64,000 nt of DNA from Glycomyces arizonensis DSM 44726 (lineage in GTDB: Bacteria; Actinomycetota; Actinomycetes; Mycobacteriales; Micromonosporaceae). Below are positions 1 to 7,863 of this stretch, piece by piece. Below the pieces are notes generated by a model. It worked only from the letters and a program-made list of their open reading frames with translations, was not told where the DNA came from and ran no database searches. Location of the stretch: positions 1 through 64,000 of the forward strand of contig NZ_AXWO01000008.1 in assembly GCF_000482705.1 (NCBI RefSeq), written 5' to 3'. Position numbers and translations under genes: made by a program. Each line of letters opens with the position of its first letter. Position 1 is the stretch's first letter.

Positions 1-539
1 TCCAGCAGCAGCCGCTGGTCAGCGCCCAGCCGCGCGTACACCTCGGCCAGGACCTCGGCGAGGCGGTCCTGGCGGGCCGCGATCGAGTCCTGCCCGGGGT
101 AGTTGGTGCCGTCGGCGAACCACAGCTTGAGCGAGTCCGACCCGGTCGCGTCCATGATGTCGACGCATTCGAGCAGGTGGTCGGTGGCCTTGCGCCTGAT
201 GCCGGGATCGGGATGGCAGACGCTGCCGAGCATGTAGTCGTCGTCTTGGAACGTGTTGGAGTTGATCGTCCCGATCCGCACGCCCAAATCGGCCGCATGA
301 GCCGCCAGGCGCGCGTAGTCCTCGGTCTTGTCCCACGGGATGTGCAGCGCGACCGAGCCCGCCGCGCCGGTGAACCGATGCACCTGCGCCGCGTCGGCGA
401 GCTTCTCGTACGGGTCGCGCGGCACGCCCTGCTGGGCGAACACCTTGAACCGCGTCCCCGAATTCCCGAACGCCCACGACGGCAACTCGATGCTCTGACT
501 CGCCAACACCCGCTTCGCATACGCGACTGTGTCACTCAT
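1..539 (-). CDS. rhaI: L-rhamnose isomerase, N-terminal part (runs off the window)
   Basis: The first 179 codons are present; the gene continues past the left edge. The visible protein begins MSDTVAYAKRVL and matches the Pseudomonas/actinobacterial type of L-rhamnose isomerase (TIM-barrel sugar isomerase), which converts L-rhamnose to L-rhamnulose in the cytoplasm. Recognisable parts are the early SWAFGNSGTRFK segment and the NSNTFQDDDY stretch after the second barrel strand. The ATG at 537-539 overlaps the stop of the mutarotase gene (ATGA), so the two are translationally coupled. The adjacent mutarotase strongly supports rhamnose over other sugars. Metal-binding residues lie mostly in the missing part. 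Confidence 0.85.
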   Translation of the reverse strand, partial: MSDTVAYAKRVLASQSIELPSWAFGNSGTRFKVFAQQGVPRDPYEKLADAAQVHRFTGAAGSVALHIPWDKTEDYARLAAHAADLGVRIGTINSNTFQDDDYMLGSVCHPDPGIRRKATDHLLECVDIMDATGSDSLKLWFADGTNYPGQDSIAARQDRLAEVLAEVYARLGADQRLLL

Positions 540-895
540 TTCGGCTCCTTAGCCTCTGCCGCCGCCAGTTGGTCCTCAAGGTTGAAGACCTCCGTGAGCA
601 CGTTGAACGACTCGTCGGCGTGGGCTCCGTCGGTGCCTTCGAAGAAGGGGGCCATCTCGGTCTGCCAGCGGGTGTTGACGTCGCGCTCGGCCATGGCGGC
701 CTTGGCGGCGTCGAAGTCCTCGGTCTCGAGATAGCCGATGACGAGTCCGTCGTCGGACATGAAGATCGAATAGTTGCCCCAGCCGGTGTCGGCCAGGGCA
801 CGGAGCATGTCGGGCCATACGGCGGCGTGCCGTTCGCGGTACTCGGCGATCCGGTCGCGGCGCACGCGAAGGGTGAAACACACTCGTTGTGTCAC
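536..895 (-). CDS. rhaM: L-rhamnose mutarotase
   Basis: This 119-residue protein belongs to the RhaM/YiiL family, which interconverts the alpha and beta anomers of L-rhamnose and so feeds the isomerase. The family signature YRERHAAVWP lies at about residues 19-28, and His23 aligns with the catalytic histidine. Later aromatic residues in the WGNYSIF and TRWQTEMAPFF segments fit the substrate pocket. Length is normal for the family. The start is a GTG at 893-895, preceded at a good distance by AAGGAGG read on the minus strand. It is the first gene of a rhamnose operon and overlaps the isomerase gene by 4 nt. A LacI-type operator lies just upstream. Confidence 0.92.
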   Translation of the reverse strand: MTQRVCFTLRVRRDRIAEYRERHAAVWPDMLRALADTGWGNYSIFMSDDGLVIGYLETEDFDAAKAAMAERDVNTRWQTEMAPFFEGTDGAHADESFNVLTEVFNLEDQLAAAEAKEPK

Positions 896-942
896 GGGGG
901 TACCTCCTTGAGGTCGTGGTCACGATTATTACATCGGAATGA

Positions 943-955
943 TTGAATCGTTTCA
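943..955. promoter_or_regulatory. Candidate LacI-type operator of the rhaM-rhaI operon
   Basis: The word TTGAATCGTTTCA holds the near-palindrome TGAATCGTTTCA with a central CG step, typical of LacI-family sites. It overlaps a possible minus-strand -35 (TGAAAC) that is followed 17-18 nt later by TAATAAT. The same word with one change recurs at 1064-1076 before the divergent LacI gene. Confidence 0.6.
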
Positions 956-1063
956 CGTGGGGGTCCCGTTAACATAAAACGCGCTGGCCAGCGCTGTCAA
1001 GGCCTGTCCGGCGTCAATTCTGTGACGGACCCGCGATATGATTCCTCAAGCCCTCGATCCCGC

Positions 1064-1076
1064 TTGAGTCGTTTCA
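1064..1076. promoter_or_regulatory. Second copy of the candidate operator, before the LacI gene
   Basis: TTGAGTCGTTTCA matches 943-955 at 12 of 13 positions. It lies downstream of a possible -10 box (TATGAT, 1037-1042) and about 75 nt before the LacI start, so binding would fit a road-block form of autorepression. The pair supports local control by the adjacent regulator; this is inference from spacing and similarity. Confidence 0.55.
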
Positions 1077-1150
1077 ACGCCGGCGTCCCGGCACGCCGGC
1101 ACGGACCGAGGCCGCCGCAGCGCCCCCTCGATACACTCCATGAGGTGACA

Positions 1151-2158
1151 ATGACCACTAGCAGCATGAAAGACGTCGCGCGGGCGGCGGGCGTCTCGGT
1201 CGGCACGGTCTCCAACGTGCTCAACCGTCCCGAAGCGGTGGCCGAGGAGACCAAGCGGCGCGTGCAGGCCGCCATCGCCAAGCTCGGGTACGTCCGCAAC
1301 GACTCGGCCCGCCAGCTGCGGGCCGGTCGCAGCCGCAACGTCGCGATCGTGGTCCTGGACGTCGCCAACCCCTTCTTCACCGACGTGGTGCGCGGGGCCG
1401 AGCCGCTGGTCGACTCGGCCGGCGGCGTGGTCACCGTCTGCGACTCCGGCGAGGACGTGCGCCGCGAGCAGCGCCAGCTGGAGATCCTCGAGGAGCAGCG
1501 GGTCCTGGGCCTGCTCATCACGCCGGTCGACGACTCCTCGACCGAGCGGCTGGAGCGGCTGACCGACCACGACATACCGGTGGTGCTGGTCGACCGCGGG
1601 GCCGGGCTCCACCCGCACTGCTCGGTGGCGGTCGACGACGTCCACGGCGGCCGCCTGGCGGCCCGGCACCTGGTCGAGCGCGGGCACACCTCGATCGCCT
1701 ACATCGGCGGTCCGCTGTCGATCTCGCAGGTCTCCGACCGCCTGGCCGGGTGCCGGGAGGTCTGCGAGGAGGCCGGGGCGCGCTTGGAGGCGTTCACGTC
1801 GGTGAGCCTGAACGTCGCGGGCGGGCGCCAGGCCGTGGAGCAGATGCTGCGGCTGCCCAGCCCGCCCACGGCGGTCTTCTGCGCCAACGACCTGGTGGCG
1901 CTGGGGGCGCTGCAGGGGCTGACGATGCACGGGGTCAAGGTGCCCGAGGAGTGCGCGATCGTCGGCTACGACGACATCGACTTCGCCGCCGCGGCGGCCG
2001 TGCCGCTCTCCTCGGTCCGCCAGCCGCGGGCGCAGTTGGGACGCACCGCCGCGCAGCTGCTGTTCGAGGAGATCGCCGAGGGCAAGGGCCACACGCACCG
2101 CAACGTGGTCTTCCAGCCCGAGCTGGTGGCGCGTGCGTCGACGGACGTCGAGCTGTAG
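1151..2158 (+). CDS. LacI-family transcriptional regulator (probable rhamnose regulator)
   Basis: A 335-residue LacI/GalR protein. The N-terminal helix-turn-helix (residues about 6-25, MKDVARAAGVSVGTVSNVLN) is followed by the hinge helix and a periplasmic-binding-protein-like effector domain (VAIVVLDVANPFFTDVVRGAE, later YDDIDFAAAAAVPLSSVRQP). The reading frame is open from 1022, but the ATG at 1151 with GAGGTGA just upstream puts the helix-turn-helix at the N-terminus as usual. It is divergent from rhaM-rhaI and upstream of a GH51 gene. Two near-identical operator words flank its promoter, so it most likely senses rhamnose or a derivative. Control of the arabinofuranosidase is possible but that gene carries a different operator-like word. 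Confidence 0.9.
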   Translation: MTTSSMKDVARAAGVSVGTVSNVLNRPEAVAEETKRRVQAAIAKLGYVRNDSARQLRAGRSRNVAIVVLDVANPFFTDVVRGAEPLVDSAGGVVTVCDSGEDVRREQRQLEILEEQRVLGLLITPVDDSSTERLERLTDHDIPVVLVDRGAGLHPHCSVAVDDVHGGRLAARHLVERGHTSIAYIGGPLSISQVSDRLAGCREVCEEAGARLEAFTSVSLNVAGGRQAVEQMLRLPSPPTAVFCANDLVALGALQGLTMHGVKVPEECAIVGYDDIDFAAAAAVPLSSVRQPRAQLGRTAAQLLFEEIAEGKGHTHRNVVFQPELVARASTDVEL

Positions 2159-2171
2159 GATGACGCCGGTA

Positions 2172-2183
2172 TTTATCGGTAAA
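2172..2183. promoter_or_regulatory. Operator-like palindrome upstream of the GH51 gene
   Basis: TTTATCGGTAAA is palindromic except for one central pair and lies about 130 nt before the arabinofuranosidase start. Its core TTAWCGGTAA recurs upstream of the GH43 arabinanase gene at 43647-43658, suggesting a common arabinose-type regulator. Confidence 0.45.
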
Positions 2184-2311
2184 GTACTGTGTTGAAGACA
2201 CCCTGCTGAAGGTGCCGCCTCCGGGTCGCGACCGGCCCTCGCGGCGCCCTCGCCTGATAACCGCGTCCGTACCAGCACCGTGACCGACACGGTCGTCCCC
2301 GAGAGGCAGCC

Positions 2312-3820
2312 ATGGCCGAGCACCACCGAGCACGCATCGAATTCGATCCCCGCTTCACCGTCGCCGAGGTCCCCGACCGGCTGTTCGGCTCCTTCGTCGA
2401 ACACCTGGGCCGCTGCGTCTACACCGGCATCTACGAACCCGGCCACCCCACCGCGAACGCCGACGGCCTGCGGGGCGACGTCCTCGACCTGGTCGCCGAG
2501 CTCGGCCCGACCATGATCCGCTACCCGGGCGGCAACTTCGTCTCCGGCTACCGGTGGGAGGACGGCGTCGGCCCCAAGGAGGACCGGCCCCGCCGCCTCG
2601 ACCTGGCCTGGCGGGTCACCGAGACCAACCAGTTCGGCCTCGGCGAGTTCATGAAGTTCTGCCGCACCGTCGGCGTCGAGCCGAACATGGCCGTCAACCT
2701 CGGCACCAGAGGCGTCCAGGAGGCGCTCGACCTGCTCGAGTACGCCAACCACCCCGGCGGCACCTACTGGTCGGACCTGCGCCGCTCCCACGGCGACGAG
2801 GAACCCTACGGCATCAAGCTGTGGTGCCTGGGCAACGAGATGGACGGCCCCTGGCAGATCGGCCAGCGGACCGCCGCCGAGTACGGGCGCGTCGCCGACC
2901 AGACCGCCCGCGCCATGCGCATGATCGACTCAGGCCTCGACCTGGTCGCCTGCGGCTCCTCCAGCCGTGCCATGCCCACCTTCGGCGCCTGGGAGGCCGA
3001 GGTCCTCGCCAGCTCCTACGAGTCGGTCGACTACATCTCGGCGCACGCCTACTACCACCCCCTCGACGGCGACTTCACGAGCTTCATGGCCAGCGCCCAG
3101 GACATGGAGCTGTTCATCGACGGCGTCATCGCCACCGCCGACTCGGTCGGCGCCCGCCTCAAGAGCGACAAGAAGATCAACATCTCGTTCGACGAGTGGA
3201 ACGTGTGGTACCAGAGCGCCGAGGGCGAACCGCACGAACCGTGGGCCGAGGCCCCGCGCCAGCTCGAGGACCACTACTCGGCGATGGACGCGGTCGTGTT
3301 CGGCTCGCTGCTGATCACGCTGCTGCGCCGCAGCGACCGCGTGACGGCCGCGTGCCTGGCGCAGCTGGTCAACGTCATCGGCCCGATCATGACCGAGCCG
3401 GGCGGCCCGGCCTGGCGCCAGACGACGTTCTTCCCGTTCGCCGAGGCCAGCAGGCACGGGCGCGGCAAGGTGCTGCGGACCAATGCCGCCTCGCCGTCGT
3501 TCGACACCGTGAAGTTCGGCCCGGTCGAGGCGCTGCACTCGGTGGCCGTGGCGAACGAGGACGGCTCGGTGACCGTGTTCGCGGTCAACCGCGACTTGGA
3601 GACGCCGATGACGCTCGAGGTCGACGCCGGCACCGCGGCCGGCATCGGCGAGGTGACGTGCTCGACGCTGACCGACGCGGACCCGAACGCGAAGAACACC
3701 CTCGACGACCAGACCCGCGTGACCCCGCAGGAGAACAAGACCGTCCAGGTCACCGACGGCAAGGTCACCGTCGAGCTGCCCGCGATGAGCTGGAACACGA
3801 TCCGCATCCAACCGAAGTAG
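2312..3820 (+). CDS. Alpha-L-arabinofuranosidase, GH51
   Basis: A 502-residue family GH51 enzyme that releases terminal L-arabinofuranose from arabinan, arabinoxylan or oligosaccharides by a retaining mechanism. The N-terminal half forms the catalytic barrel, with the RYPGGNFVSGY signature, acid/base Glu176 in LGNEMDGPW and nucleophile Glu295 in DEWNVWY. The C-terminal third is the beta-sandwich domain usual in the family. No signal peptide is seen, so it probably acts in the cytoplasm on imported arabino-oligosaccharides. The ATG follows GAGAGGCAGCC. A strong hairpin ends the transcript. The partner secreted arabinanase at 41964-43505 carries a related upstream word. Substrate preference within the family cannot be read from the sequence. 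Confidence 0.95.
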   Translation: MAEHHRARIEFDPRFTVAEVPDRLFGSFVEHLGRCVYTGIYEPGHPTANADGLRGDVLDLVAELGPTMIRYPGGNFVSGYRWEDGVGPKEDRPRRLDLAWRVTETNQFGLGEFMKFCRTVGVEPNMAVNLGTRGVQEALDLLEYANHPGGTYWSDLRRSHGDEEPYGIKLWCLGNEMDGPWQIGQRTAAEYGRVADQTARAMRMIDSGLDLVACGSSSRAMPTFGAWEAEVLASSYESVDYISAHAYYHPLDGDFTSFMASAQDMELFIDGVIATADSVGARLKSDKKINISFDEWNVWYQSAEGEPHEPWAEAPRQLEDHYSAMDAVVFGSLLITLLRRSDRVTAACLAQLVNVIGPIMTEPGGPAWRQTTFFPFAEASRHGRGKVLRTNAASPSFDTVKFGPVEALHSVAVANEDGSVTVFAVNRDLETPMTLEVDAGTAAGIGEVTCSTLTDADPNAKNTLDDQTRVTPQENKTVQVTDGKVTVELPAMSWNTIRIQPK

Positions 3821-3835
3821 ACACTCCGATGCGAA

Positions 3836-3864
3836 CGGGCCCGGGCGGAAGACGCCCGGGCCCG
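3836..3864. terminator. Terminator between convergent genes
   Basis: A perfect 12-bp stem (CGGGCCCGGGCG) with a 5-nt loop begins 16 nt after the GH51 stop and lies just past the end of the convergent gene at 3871, so it can serve both strands. There is no clear T-tract. Confidence 0.75.
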
Positions 3865-3870
3865 ACTCGT

Positions 3871-4623
3871 CTACTGCGCGAACTGCCCGACCAGGTCGTA
3901 GAGCGCTTCGGCCTTCACGCGATCGCCGCGGACGGCCACCGCGTCGACCGGGAGGCGACGCCACAGCCACATGGCGATCTCCCCCGGCGTCCCCGAGACC
4001 ACCGCCTGGGCGTCATCGGCGATGCCCTCGGCCAGATCGATGCCCTCAAGGGTGACCCGCACCGTCCAGGACCGCTCCCCGGCGTCGACGGCGACGACGA
4101 GTCCGTCGTGGACCTTGAGGTTCTCGGCGACCCACTGGCGGTAGGCCCGGCTGCCCCAGGCGAGCATGATCACGAGCATCTCGTCGACGGCGTCGAGGCC
4201 GAACGCCGCATCGACCGAGCCGATCGCCTCCCCCGCGGCCAGCTCGGCGTCGGCGCGGTGCACGAGCGTCTCGCAGGCCATGCGGCGGATCCAGTACCCG
4301 ACGGTCTGATCGGGCCCGTACCAGGTGAAGGCCAGGCTCTCGGGGCCGCGGTCGTCGAACTCGGTGAGCAGCTCGGCCAAGGCGGCGTCGAACCGCTCGC
4401 TGGGACTGCCCTTGCGGGAGAGCACCTCGGCCTCGGTCGGCGCGCGCAGCAGCCGCATGCACTGGATCTTGTCGTCGAAGACCTCGGTGACGTGGTCGAG
4501 CAGGTCAGCGGCGGTCCACTCAGGGCAAGTGGGAACCGGAGCGGCCGGACCGGCCTGGGCGACGGCCGCCTTGAGCCGGGCGGACTCGTCGATGAGGTGG
4601 TGTTTGAGGGCGGTGAATTCCAT
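3871..4623 (-). CDS. Maleylpyruvate isomerase-like protein (DinB/MDMPI superfamily)
   Basis: A 250-residue protein with the N-terminal four-helix fold of mycothiol-dependent maleylpyruvate isomerase-like proteins. Seen are CPEWTAADLLDHV, including a His expected to bind metal, and ETLVHRADAELA about 110 residues later with a second His. The C-terminal part, rich in strands with GTPGEIAMWLWRRLP, fits the usual C-terminal domain. Family members use mycothiol or act as detoxifying thiol transferases in actinomycetes; the substrate here is unknown. The frame is open ten codons further, but the ATG at 4621-4623 best fits the family start. It lies 39 nt from the next minus-strand gene. Confidence 0.8.
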   Translation of the reverse strand: MEFTALKHHLIDESARLKAAVAQAGPAAPVPTCPEWTAADLLDHVTEVFDDKIQCMRLLRAPTEAEVLSRKGSPSERFDAALAELLTEFDDRGPESLAFTWYGPDQTVGYWIRRMACETLVHRADAELAAGEAIGSVDAAFGLDAVDEMLVIMLAWGSRAYRQWVAENLKVHDGLVVAVDAGERSWTVRVTLEGIDLAEGIADDAQAVVSGTPGEIAMWLWRRLPVDAVAVRGDRVKAEALYDLVGQFAQ

Positions 4624-4662
4624 GCCCGCGATCCTTCCACACCGGTGCCACACGGAGGCCGT

Positions 4663-5505
4663 TCAGGCGCACTGCCAGGTGAAGACGGCCCGATCGAAGC
4701 GCCGGGCGGCAAGGTCGGGTTCTTGGACGAGCCAGTAGAGCGTGCCCGACTCGCCCCACATCATGCTGGAGGCGTCGTCGGAGTCGATCTGGGCGAGCAG
4801 GAGCCACCGGTCGGCCTCGGCGTACTCGGGCCGCTCGGCCGCACCGGGGAGCTCCCCCGCCGCCGCGGCCGCCTCGTACTCCACCGGCCACTGCACCGAC
4901 AGGGGGAACCCGCCGACCTGGTGGCAGACGCTGACGGACAGCTCCTCGTAGACCGCCTCGGTGAACGCGTCGGCATCGAGCGGGTGGCCGGTGCCGCGGG
5001 CGGCCCGGTCGCCGAAGGCGGCGGCGATGCGGGCGCTGTCGGGCTCGGGCGCGGTGGTGACCGCCCCGGCGCGCAGCATCTGCCGCGGATAGGGCTTGAT
5101 CGGGGCCGGGGCCTGGCGCGCCTCGACCGGCGAGCCCGGCGGGAGGTAGAGGACGCGGGCGCCGCCCTGGGTGCCGGGCGACAGGGCCCCGACGGCGGCG
5201 CCCTCGACCTGCCCGTCGAAGTAGAAGAACAGCAGCCGCCCGTCCTCGGGCAGGGGCAGGCCGGGAACGCGGAGCCCGGCGCATTCGAACGCGGCGATGA
5301 ACGTCAGCGGGCCGTGCCCGTCCCACTCGGGCCAGGCGTGGCCGACGGGCAGCTCGGGATCGCCGCCCAGTTGCGCCGCAACGGGATCGCTCCCGGCGGC
5401 CCAGTCGAACTGGACCGCCGGCTGGAGCAGGCTCTTCCACCGCGCGGCCACATCGGGCGGCAGGTGCTGGTCGGCCAGCGCGGAGAGCTCCTGAGTATCC
5501 GTCAT
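4663..5505 (-). CDS. DUF1963 (YwqG-like) family protein
   Basis: A 280-residue protein that resembles the DUF1963/YwqG family. Visible hallmarks are a GGDPELPVGHAWPEW segment, the hydrophobic strand-rich GRLLFFYFDG region, and a C-terminal WLLLAQIDSDDASSMMWGESGTLYW stretch (first 20 residues are the diagnostic part). Members bind no proven ligand and their function is unknown; some sit in toxin-immunity or housekeeping contexts. No signal peptide or membrane segment is seen. The frame runs much further upstream, but the ATG at 5503-5505 begins a protein of normal family length. No functional link with the neighbours is evident. Confidence 0.75.
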   Translation of the reverse strand: MTDTQELSALADQHLPPDVAARWKSLLQPAVQFDWAAGSDPVAAQLGGDPELPVGHAWPEWDGHGPLTFIAAFECAGLRVPGLPLPEDGRLLFFYFDGQVEGAAVGALSPGTQGGARVLYLPPGSPVEARQAPAPIKPYPRQMLRAGAVTTAPEPDSARIAAAFGDRAARGTGHPLDADAFTEAVYEELSVSVCHQVGGFPLSVQWPVEYEAAAAAGELPGAAERPEYAEADRWLLLAQIDSDDASSMMWGESGTLYWLVQEPDLAARRFDRAVFTWQCA

Positions 5506-5636
5506 CTGGGCACCGTAGCGCAACGCGGCGAGGCCGGTGTGCCGCCAGGGACGCTTCCCGGCCTCGCCCGTGTCGCCTTGCCCCGGTTTCGCGTTGCGCG
5601 ACCGCATTCCCGCGCGATCCCGCGAACCGACGGGCC

Positions 5637-7088
5637 TCAGTCGGGCGTGCGCCGCAGCCGGAGCACTCCGGCCCAGGTGCGCACCACCGCGACCGCGATC
5701 GCGCCCACCACGACCGCCGCCAGCAGCCCGGCCACATCGGGGGCGAGGAGCGCCACCAGGACGGCGCTCGGCGCGGCCGACAGCGGCACCGCGATCGCGG
5801 CGTAGGCGACGCCGGTCATGCCGATGAGCCAGGCGGCCATGCCGATCGCGACCCGCCGCCTCGACGCCGGGCGCCAGCCGCCCCTGCGGAGGCGCCGCAC
5901 CGTCCACACCGTGATCGCCGCGGCGGCCAGGACGGCCGCGGTCAGTGCGCCGAGCAGCAGCGGGTAGGTCGAGTCAGGCGGCGCCGCACCGGGCTCGCCT
6001 CCCGCGAGGAGGCGGGCCGCGTCGAACATGGTGCCGACCAAGGGGCCGTCCTGGAAGTAGCCGTAGGCGTTCTGGACCATCACCAGCGCCCGGTCGAGCT
6101 CGGGCAGCAGGATCACGCTGGCGCTGTAGCCGGGGGTGGCACCGACGTGCCAGACCGTCGGGGTGTCCAGGCCGTCGTGGCGCGAATTGACGTACCAGCC
6201 GAGTCCATAGGAGCTGGTCTCGGAGATCGCCGCCGCACCGGTGTGCATCCGCTCGACCGAGGCCGCCTCCAGCACGGGCGCGCCGCCGCCGAGGTGCGCC
6301 ATGGCGAAGCGGCCGAGGTCGGTGACCGTGCCGCCGAGATAGCCGTAGCTCGGCCCGGTCGGGTCGAACCGGGCATCGAGGGCGACCGAGCGCCCGAAGG
6401 CGTAGGTGTGGCCGTCCGGGAGCGACTCGGCGTCGTCGGCGGTGGCGACGGCGCCGTCCATGCCGAGCGGGTCGAGGACGGCCTCGCGCAGGTATGCGGC
6501 GTAGGGCTCGCCGCTGACGGCCTCGACCACGGCGCCGAGGACGAGGTAGTTGGCGCTGGCGTATTCGAACGCCTCTCCCGGTTCGGCGAGGGGCTCGGCG
6601 CCCGCGAGGTCGGCGACGGCCTCGCCGTAGGGGTCTTCGCGCTCGCCGAAGCGGTCGGTGATGCCGGTGCCCTCGGGGATGCCGCTGGTCTGCTCCAGCA
6701 GGTGGCGGACGGTGATCCGGTCCGAGCGGTCCTCGTCGGCGAGGCGGAAGTCCGGCAGGTAGGCGGTGACCGGCTCGTCGAGGTCGATCGCGCCGTCCTC
6801 GACGAGGGTCATGACGGCGGTGGCGGTGACGGGTTTGGCGACCGAGCCCCACAGGAACGGGGTGGCCTCGGTGACCGGTTCGCCGTCGCCGTCCAGTCCG
6901 TGCAGCCCGGTGTGCTCGATGCCGTCGGAGGAGACGATCGCCCAGGCGGCTCCGGGCACCTGGGTGTCTTCGAGTCGGCGTTCCACGAACGCGTCGAGCT
7001 CGGCGTAGTCGGTCGGGAGTTGCGCGGGCGGCGTGGGGGCGCCGGTGGCCAGGGCCGCTGCCAGTGCGGCGGCGAGGGTGTGGTGCAT
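5637..7088 (-). CDS. Membrane-anchored serine hydrolase, class C beta-lactamase family
   Basis: A 483-residue protein of the beta-lactamase/penicillin-binding-protein-like hydrolases (PF00144). It starts with a hydrophobic signal (MHHTLAAALAAALATG) and has the nucleophile motif SVAK with Ser82 and Lys85. The second motif is EYASANY, where the usual YxN reads YAS, and the third is HVGATPGY. The last 120 residues form about four membrane helices, giving an extracytoplasmic catalytic domain anchored at its C-terminus. Such proteins hydrolyse D-Ala peptides or small esters; true beta-lactam resistance cannot be inferred. The ATG at 7086-7088 is chosen because it precedes the signal peptide. It is divergent from a TetR gene and shares its 53-bp dyad control region. 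Confidence 0.85.
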   Translation of the reverse strand: MHHTLAAALAAALATGAPTPPAQLPTDYAELDAFVERRLEDTQVPGAAWAIVSSDGIEHTGLHGLDGDGEPVTEATPFLWGSVAKPVTATAVMTLVEDGAIDLDEPVTAYLPDFRLADEDRSDRITVRHLLEQTSGIPEGTGITDRFGEREDPYGEAVADLAGAEPLAEPGEAFEYASANYLVLGAVVEAVSGEPYAAYLREAVLDPLGMDGAVATADDAESLPDGHTYAFGRSVALDARFDPTGPSYGYLGGTVTDLGRFAMAHLGGGAPVLEAASVERMHTGAAAISETSSYGLGWYVNSRHDGLDTPTVWHVGATPGYSASVILLPELDRALVMVQNAYGYFQDGPLVGTMFDAARLLAGGEPGAAPPDSTYPLLLGALTAAVLAAAAITVWTVRRLRRGGWRPASRRRVAIGMAAWLIGMTGVAYAAIAVPLSAAPSAVLVALLAPDVAGLLAAVVVGAIAVAVVRTWAGVLRLRRTPD

Positions 7089-7104
7089 GGGTGCTCCGGG
7101 TGGA

Positions 7105-7157
7105 GATAATCGTACGGTCATATGGTTTCGCGATAACCATACACGTATATGATTATC
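7105..7157. promoter_or_regulatory. Nested TetR-type operator dyad between divergent genes
   Basis: Two inverted repeats share one centre near 7131. The inner repeat TATGGTT/AACCATA (7121-7127, 7135-7141) is perfect, and the outer GATAATCGTA/TATGATTATC (7105-7114, 7148-7157) matches at 9 of 10 positions. The right arm contains TATGAT (7148-7153), a good -10 box for the TetR gene. Confidence 0.7.
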
Positions 7158-7159
7158 GG

Positions 7160-7831
7160 GTGCCAAGGACCGCAGACCACGACCTCCGCCGCGCCCAGAT
7201 CGCCGACGCCGCGCACCGCCTCATCGCCCACGCCGGACTCGACGCGGCGACCATGGCCGCCGTCGCACGCGAGGCCGGGTTCTCCGTCGGCCTCGTGCAG
7301 CACTACTTCCAGTCCAAAGACGAGCTGCTGCTGTTCGTGTACCGACGGACGACCGAAGGCCAACTCGAACGCATCATGAAACTCGTGGCCGAGGGCGAGG
7401 CCGCGCAGCGGACGATCGCAGCGATCATGCTGACCGGACTCCAGGAGCTGTGGCCGCTCGACGACCGGCGCCGCGCCGAATACCGCATCGGCCGCGCCTT
7501 CCACGCCCGCTCGCTCGACAGCCCGACCGTCGCCGCGGTCGCAAAGGAGACCGCCGCGATGGTGCGCGCCCAGATCGCCCGGGCGGTGAACAACGGCAAG
7601 CACTGCGGCGAAGTCGAACCGGACACCGACGCCGACCGCGCCGCGGTCCGACTCTCCGCGCTGGTCGAAGGCCTGGCCGATCAGCTCTACCGCGAACCCG
7701 AGCAGACCGTCAACGCCCACCCGCTCCCCACCGCCGCCGCAGACCTCCTCCAAGAGAGCCTGACGGGCGTCTTCACCGGCGAATGCCACCACCACGACCC
7801 CGACTGGACCGACCCGGTCAAAACCGATTGA
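7160..7831 (+). CDS. TetR-family regulator
   Basis: A 223-residue TetR protein. The helix-turn-helix is clear at about residues 30-52 (MAAVAREAGFSVGLVQHYF), followed by SKDELL, and the C-terminal half is the helical ligand domain, closest in feel to the BetI/TetR_C_6 group. The start is the GTG at 7160, six nt after the -10 box TATGAT, so the mRNA is probably leaderless; there is no ribosome binding site. It is divergent from the serine hydrolase and sits 32 nt upstream of an antibiotic-kinase-like gene. The nested dyad over its promoter suggests it represses itself and the hydrolase. The ligand is unknown. Confidence 0.88.
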   Translation: MPRTADHDLRRAQIADAAHRLIAHAGLDAATMAAVAREAGFSVGLVQHYFQSKDELLLFVYRRTTEGQLERIMKLVAEGEAAQRTIAAIMLTGLQELWPLDDRRRAEYRIGRAFHARSLDSPTVAAVAKETAAMVRAQIARAVNNGKHCGEVEPDTDADRAAVRLSALVEGLADQLYREPEQTVNAHPLPTAAADLLQESLTGVFTGECHHHDPDWTDPVKTD

Positions 7832-7863
7832 CCCGATTCCCCTACGGGCAGCAGGATCGGCCC

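Noticed and set aside
2554-5805. An open frame of 1083 codons on the plus strand
   Set aside because: It runs in another frame of the GH51 gene and antisense to two well-supported genes; the product is Arg/Gly/Pro-rich with no motif. A GC-rich shadow.
5637-7088. Antibiotic resistance call for the serine hydrolase
   Set aside because: The SVAK and HVG motifs place it in the broad class C-like family, but the C-terminal membrane region and YAS in place of YxN argue for a general peptidase or esterase, not a proven beta-lactamase.
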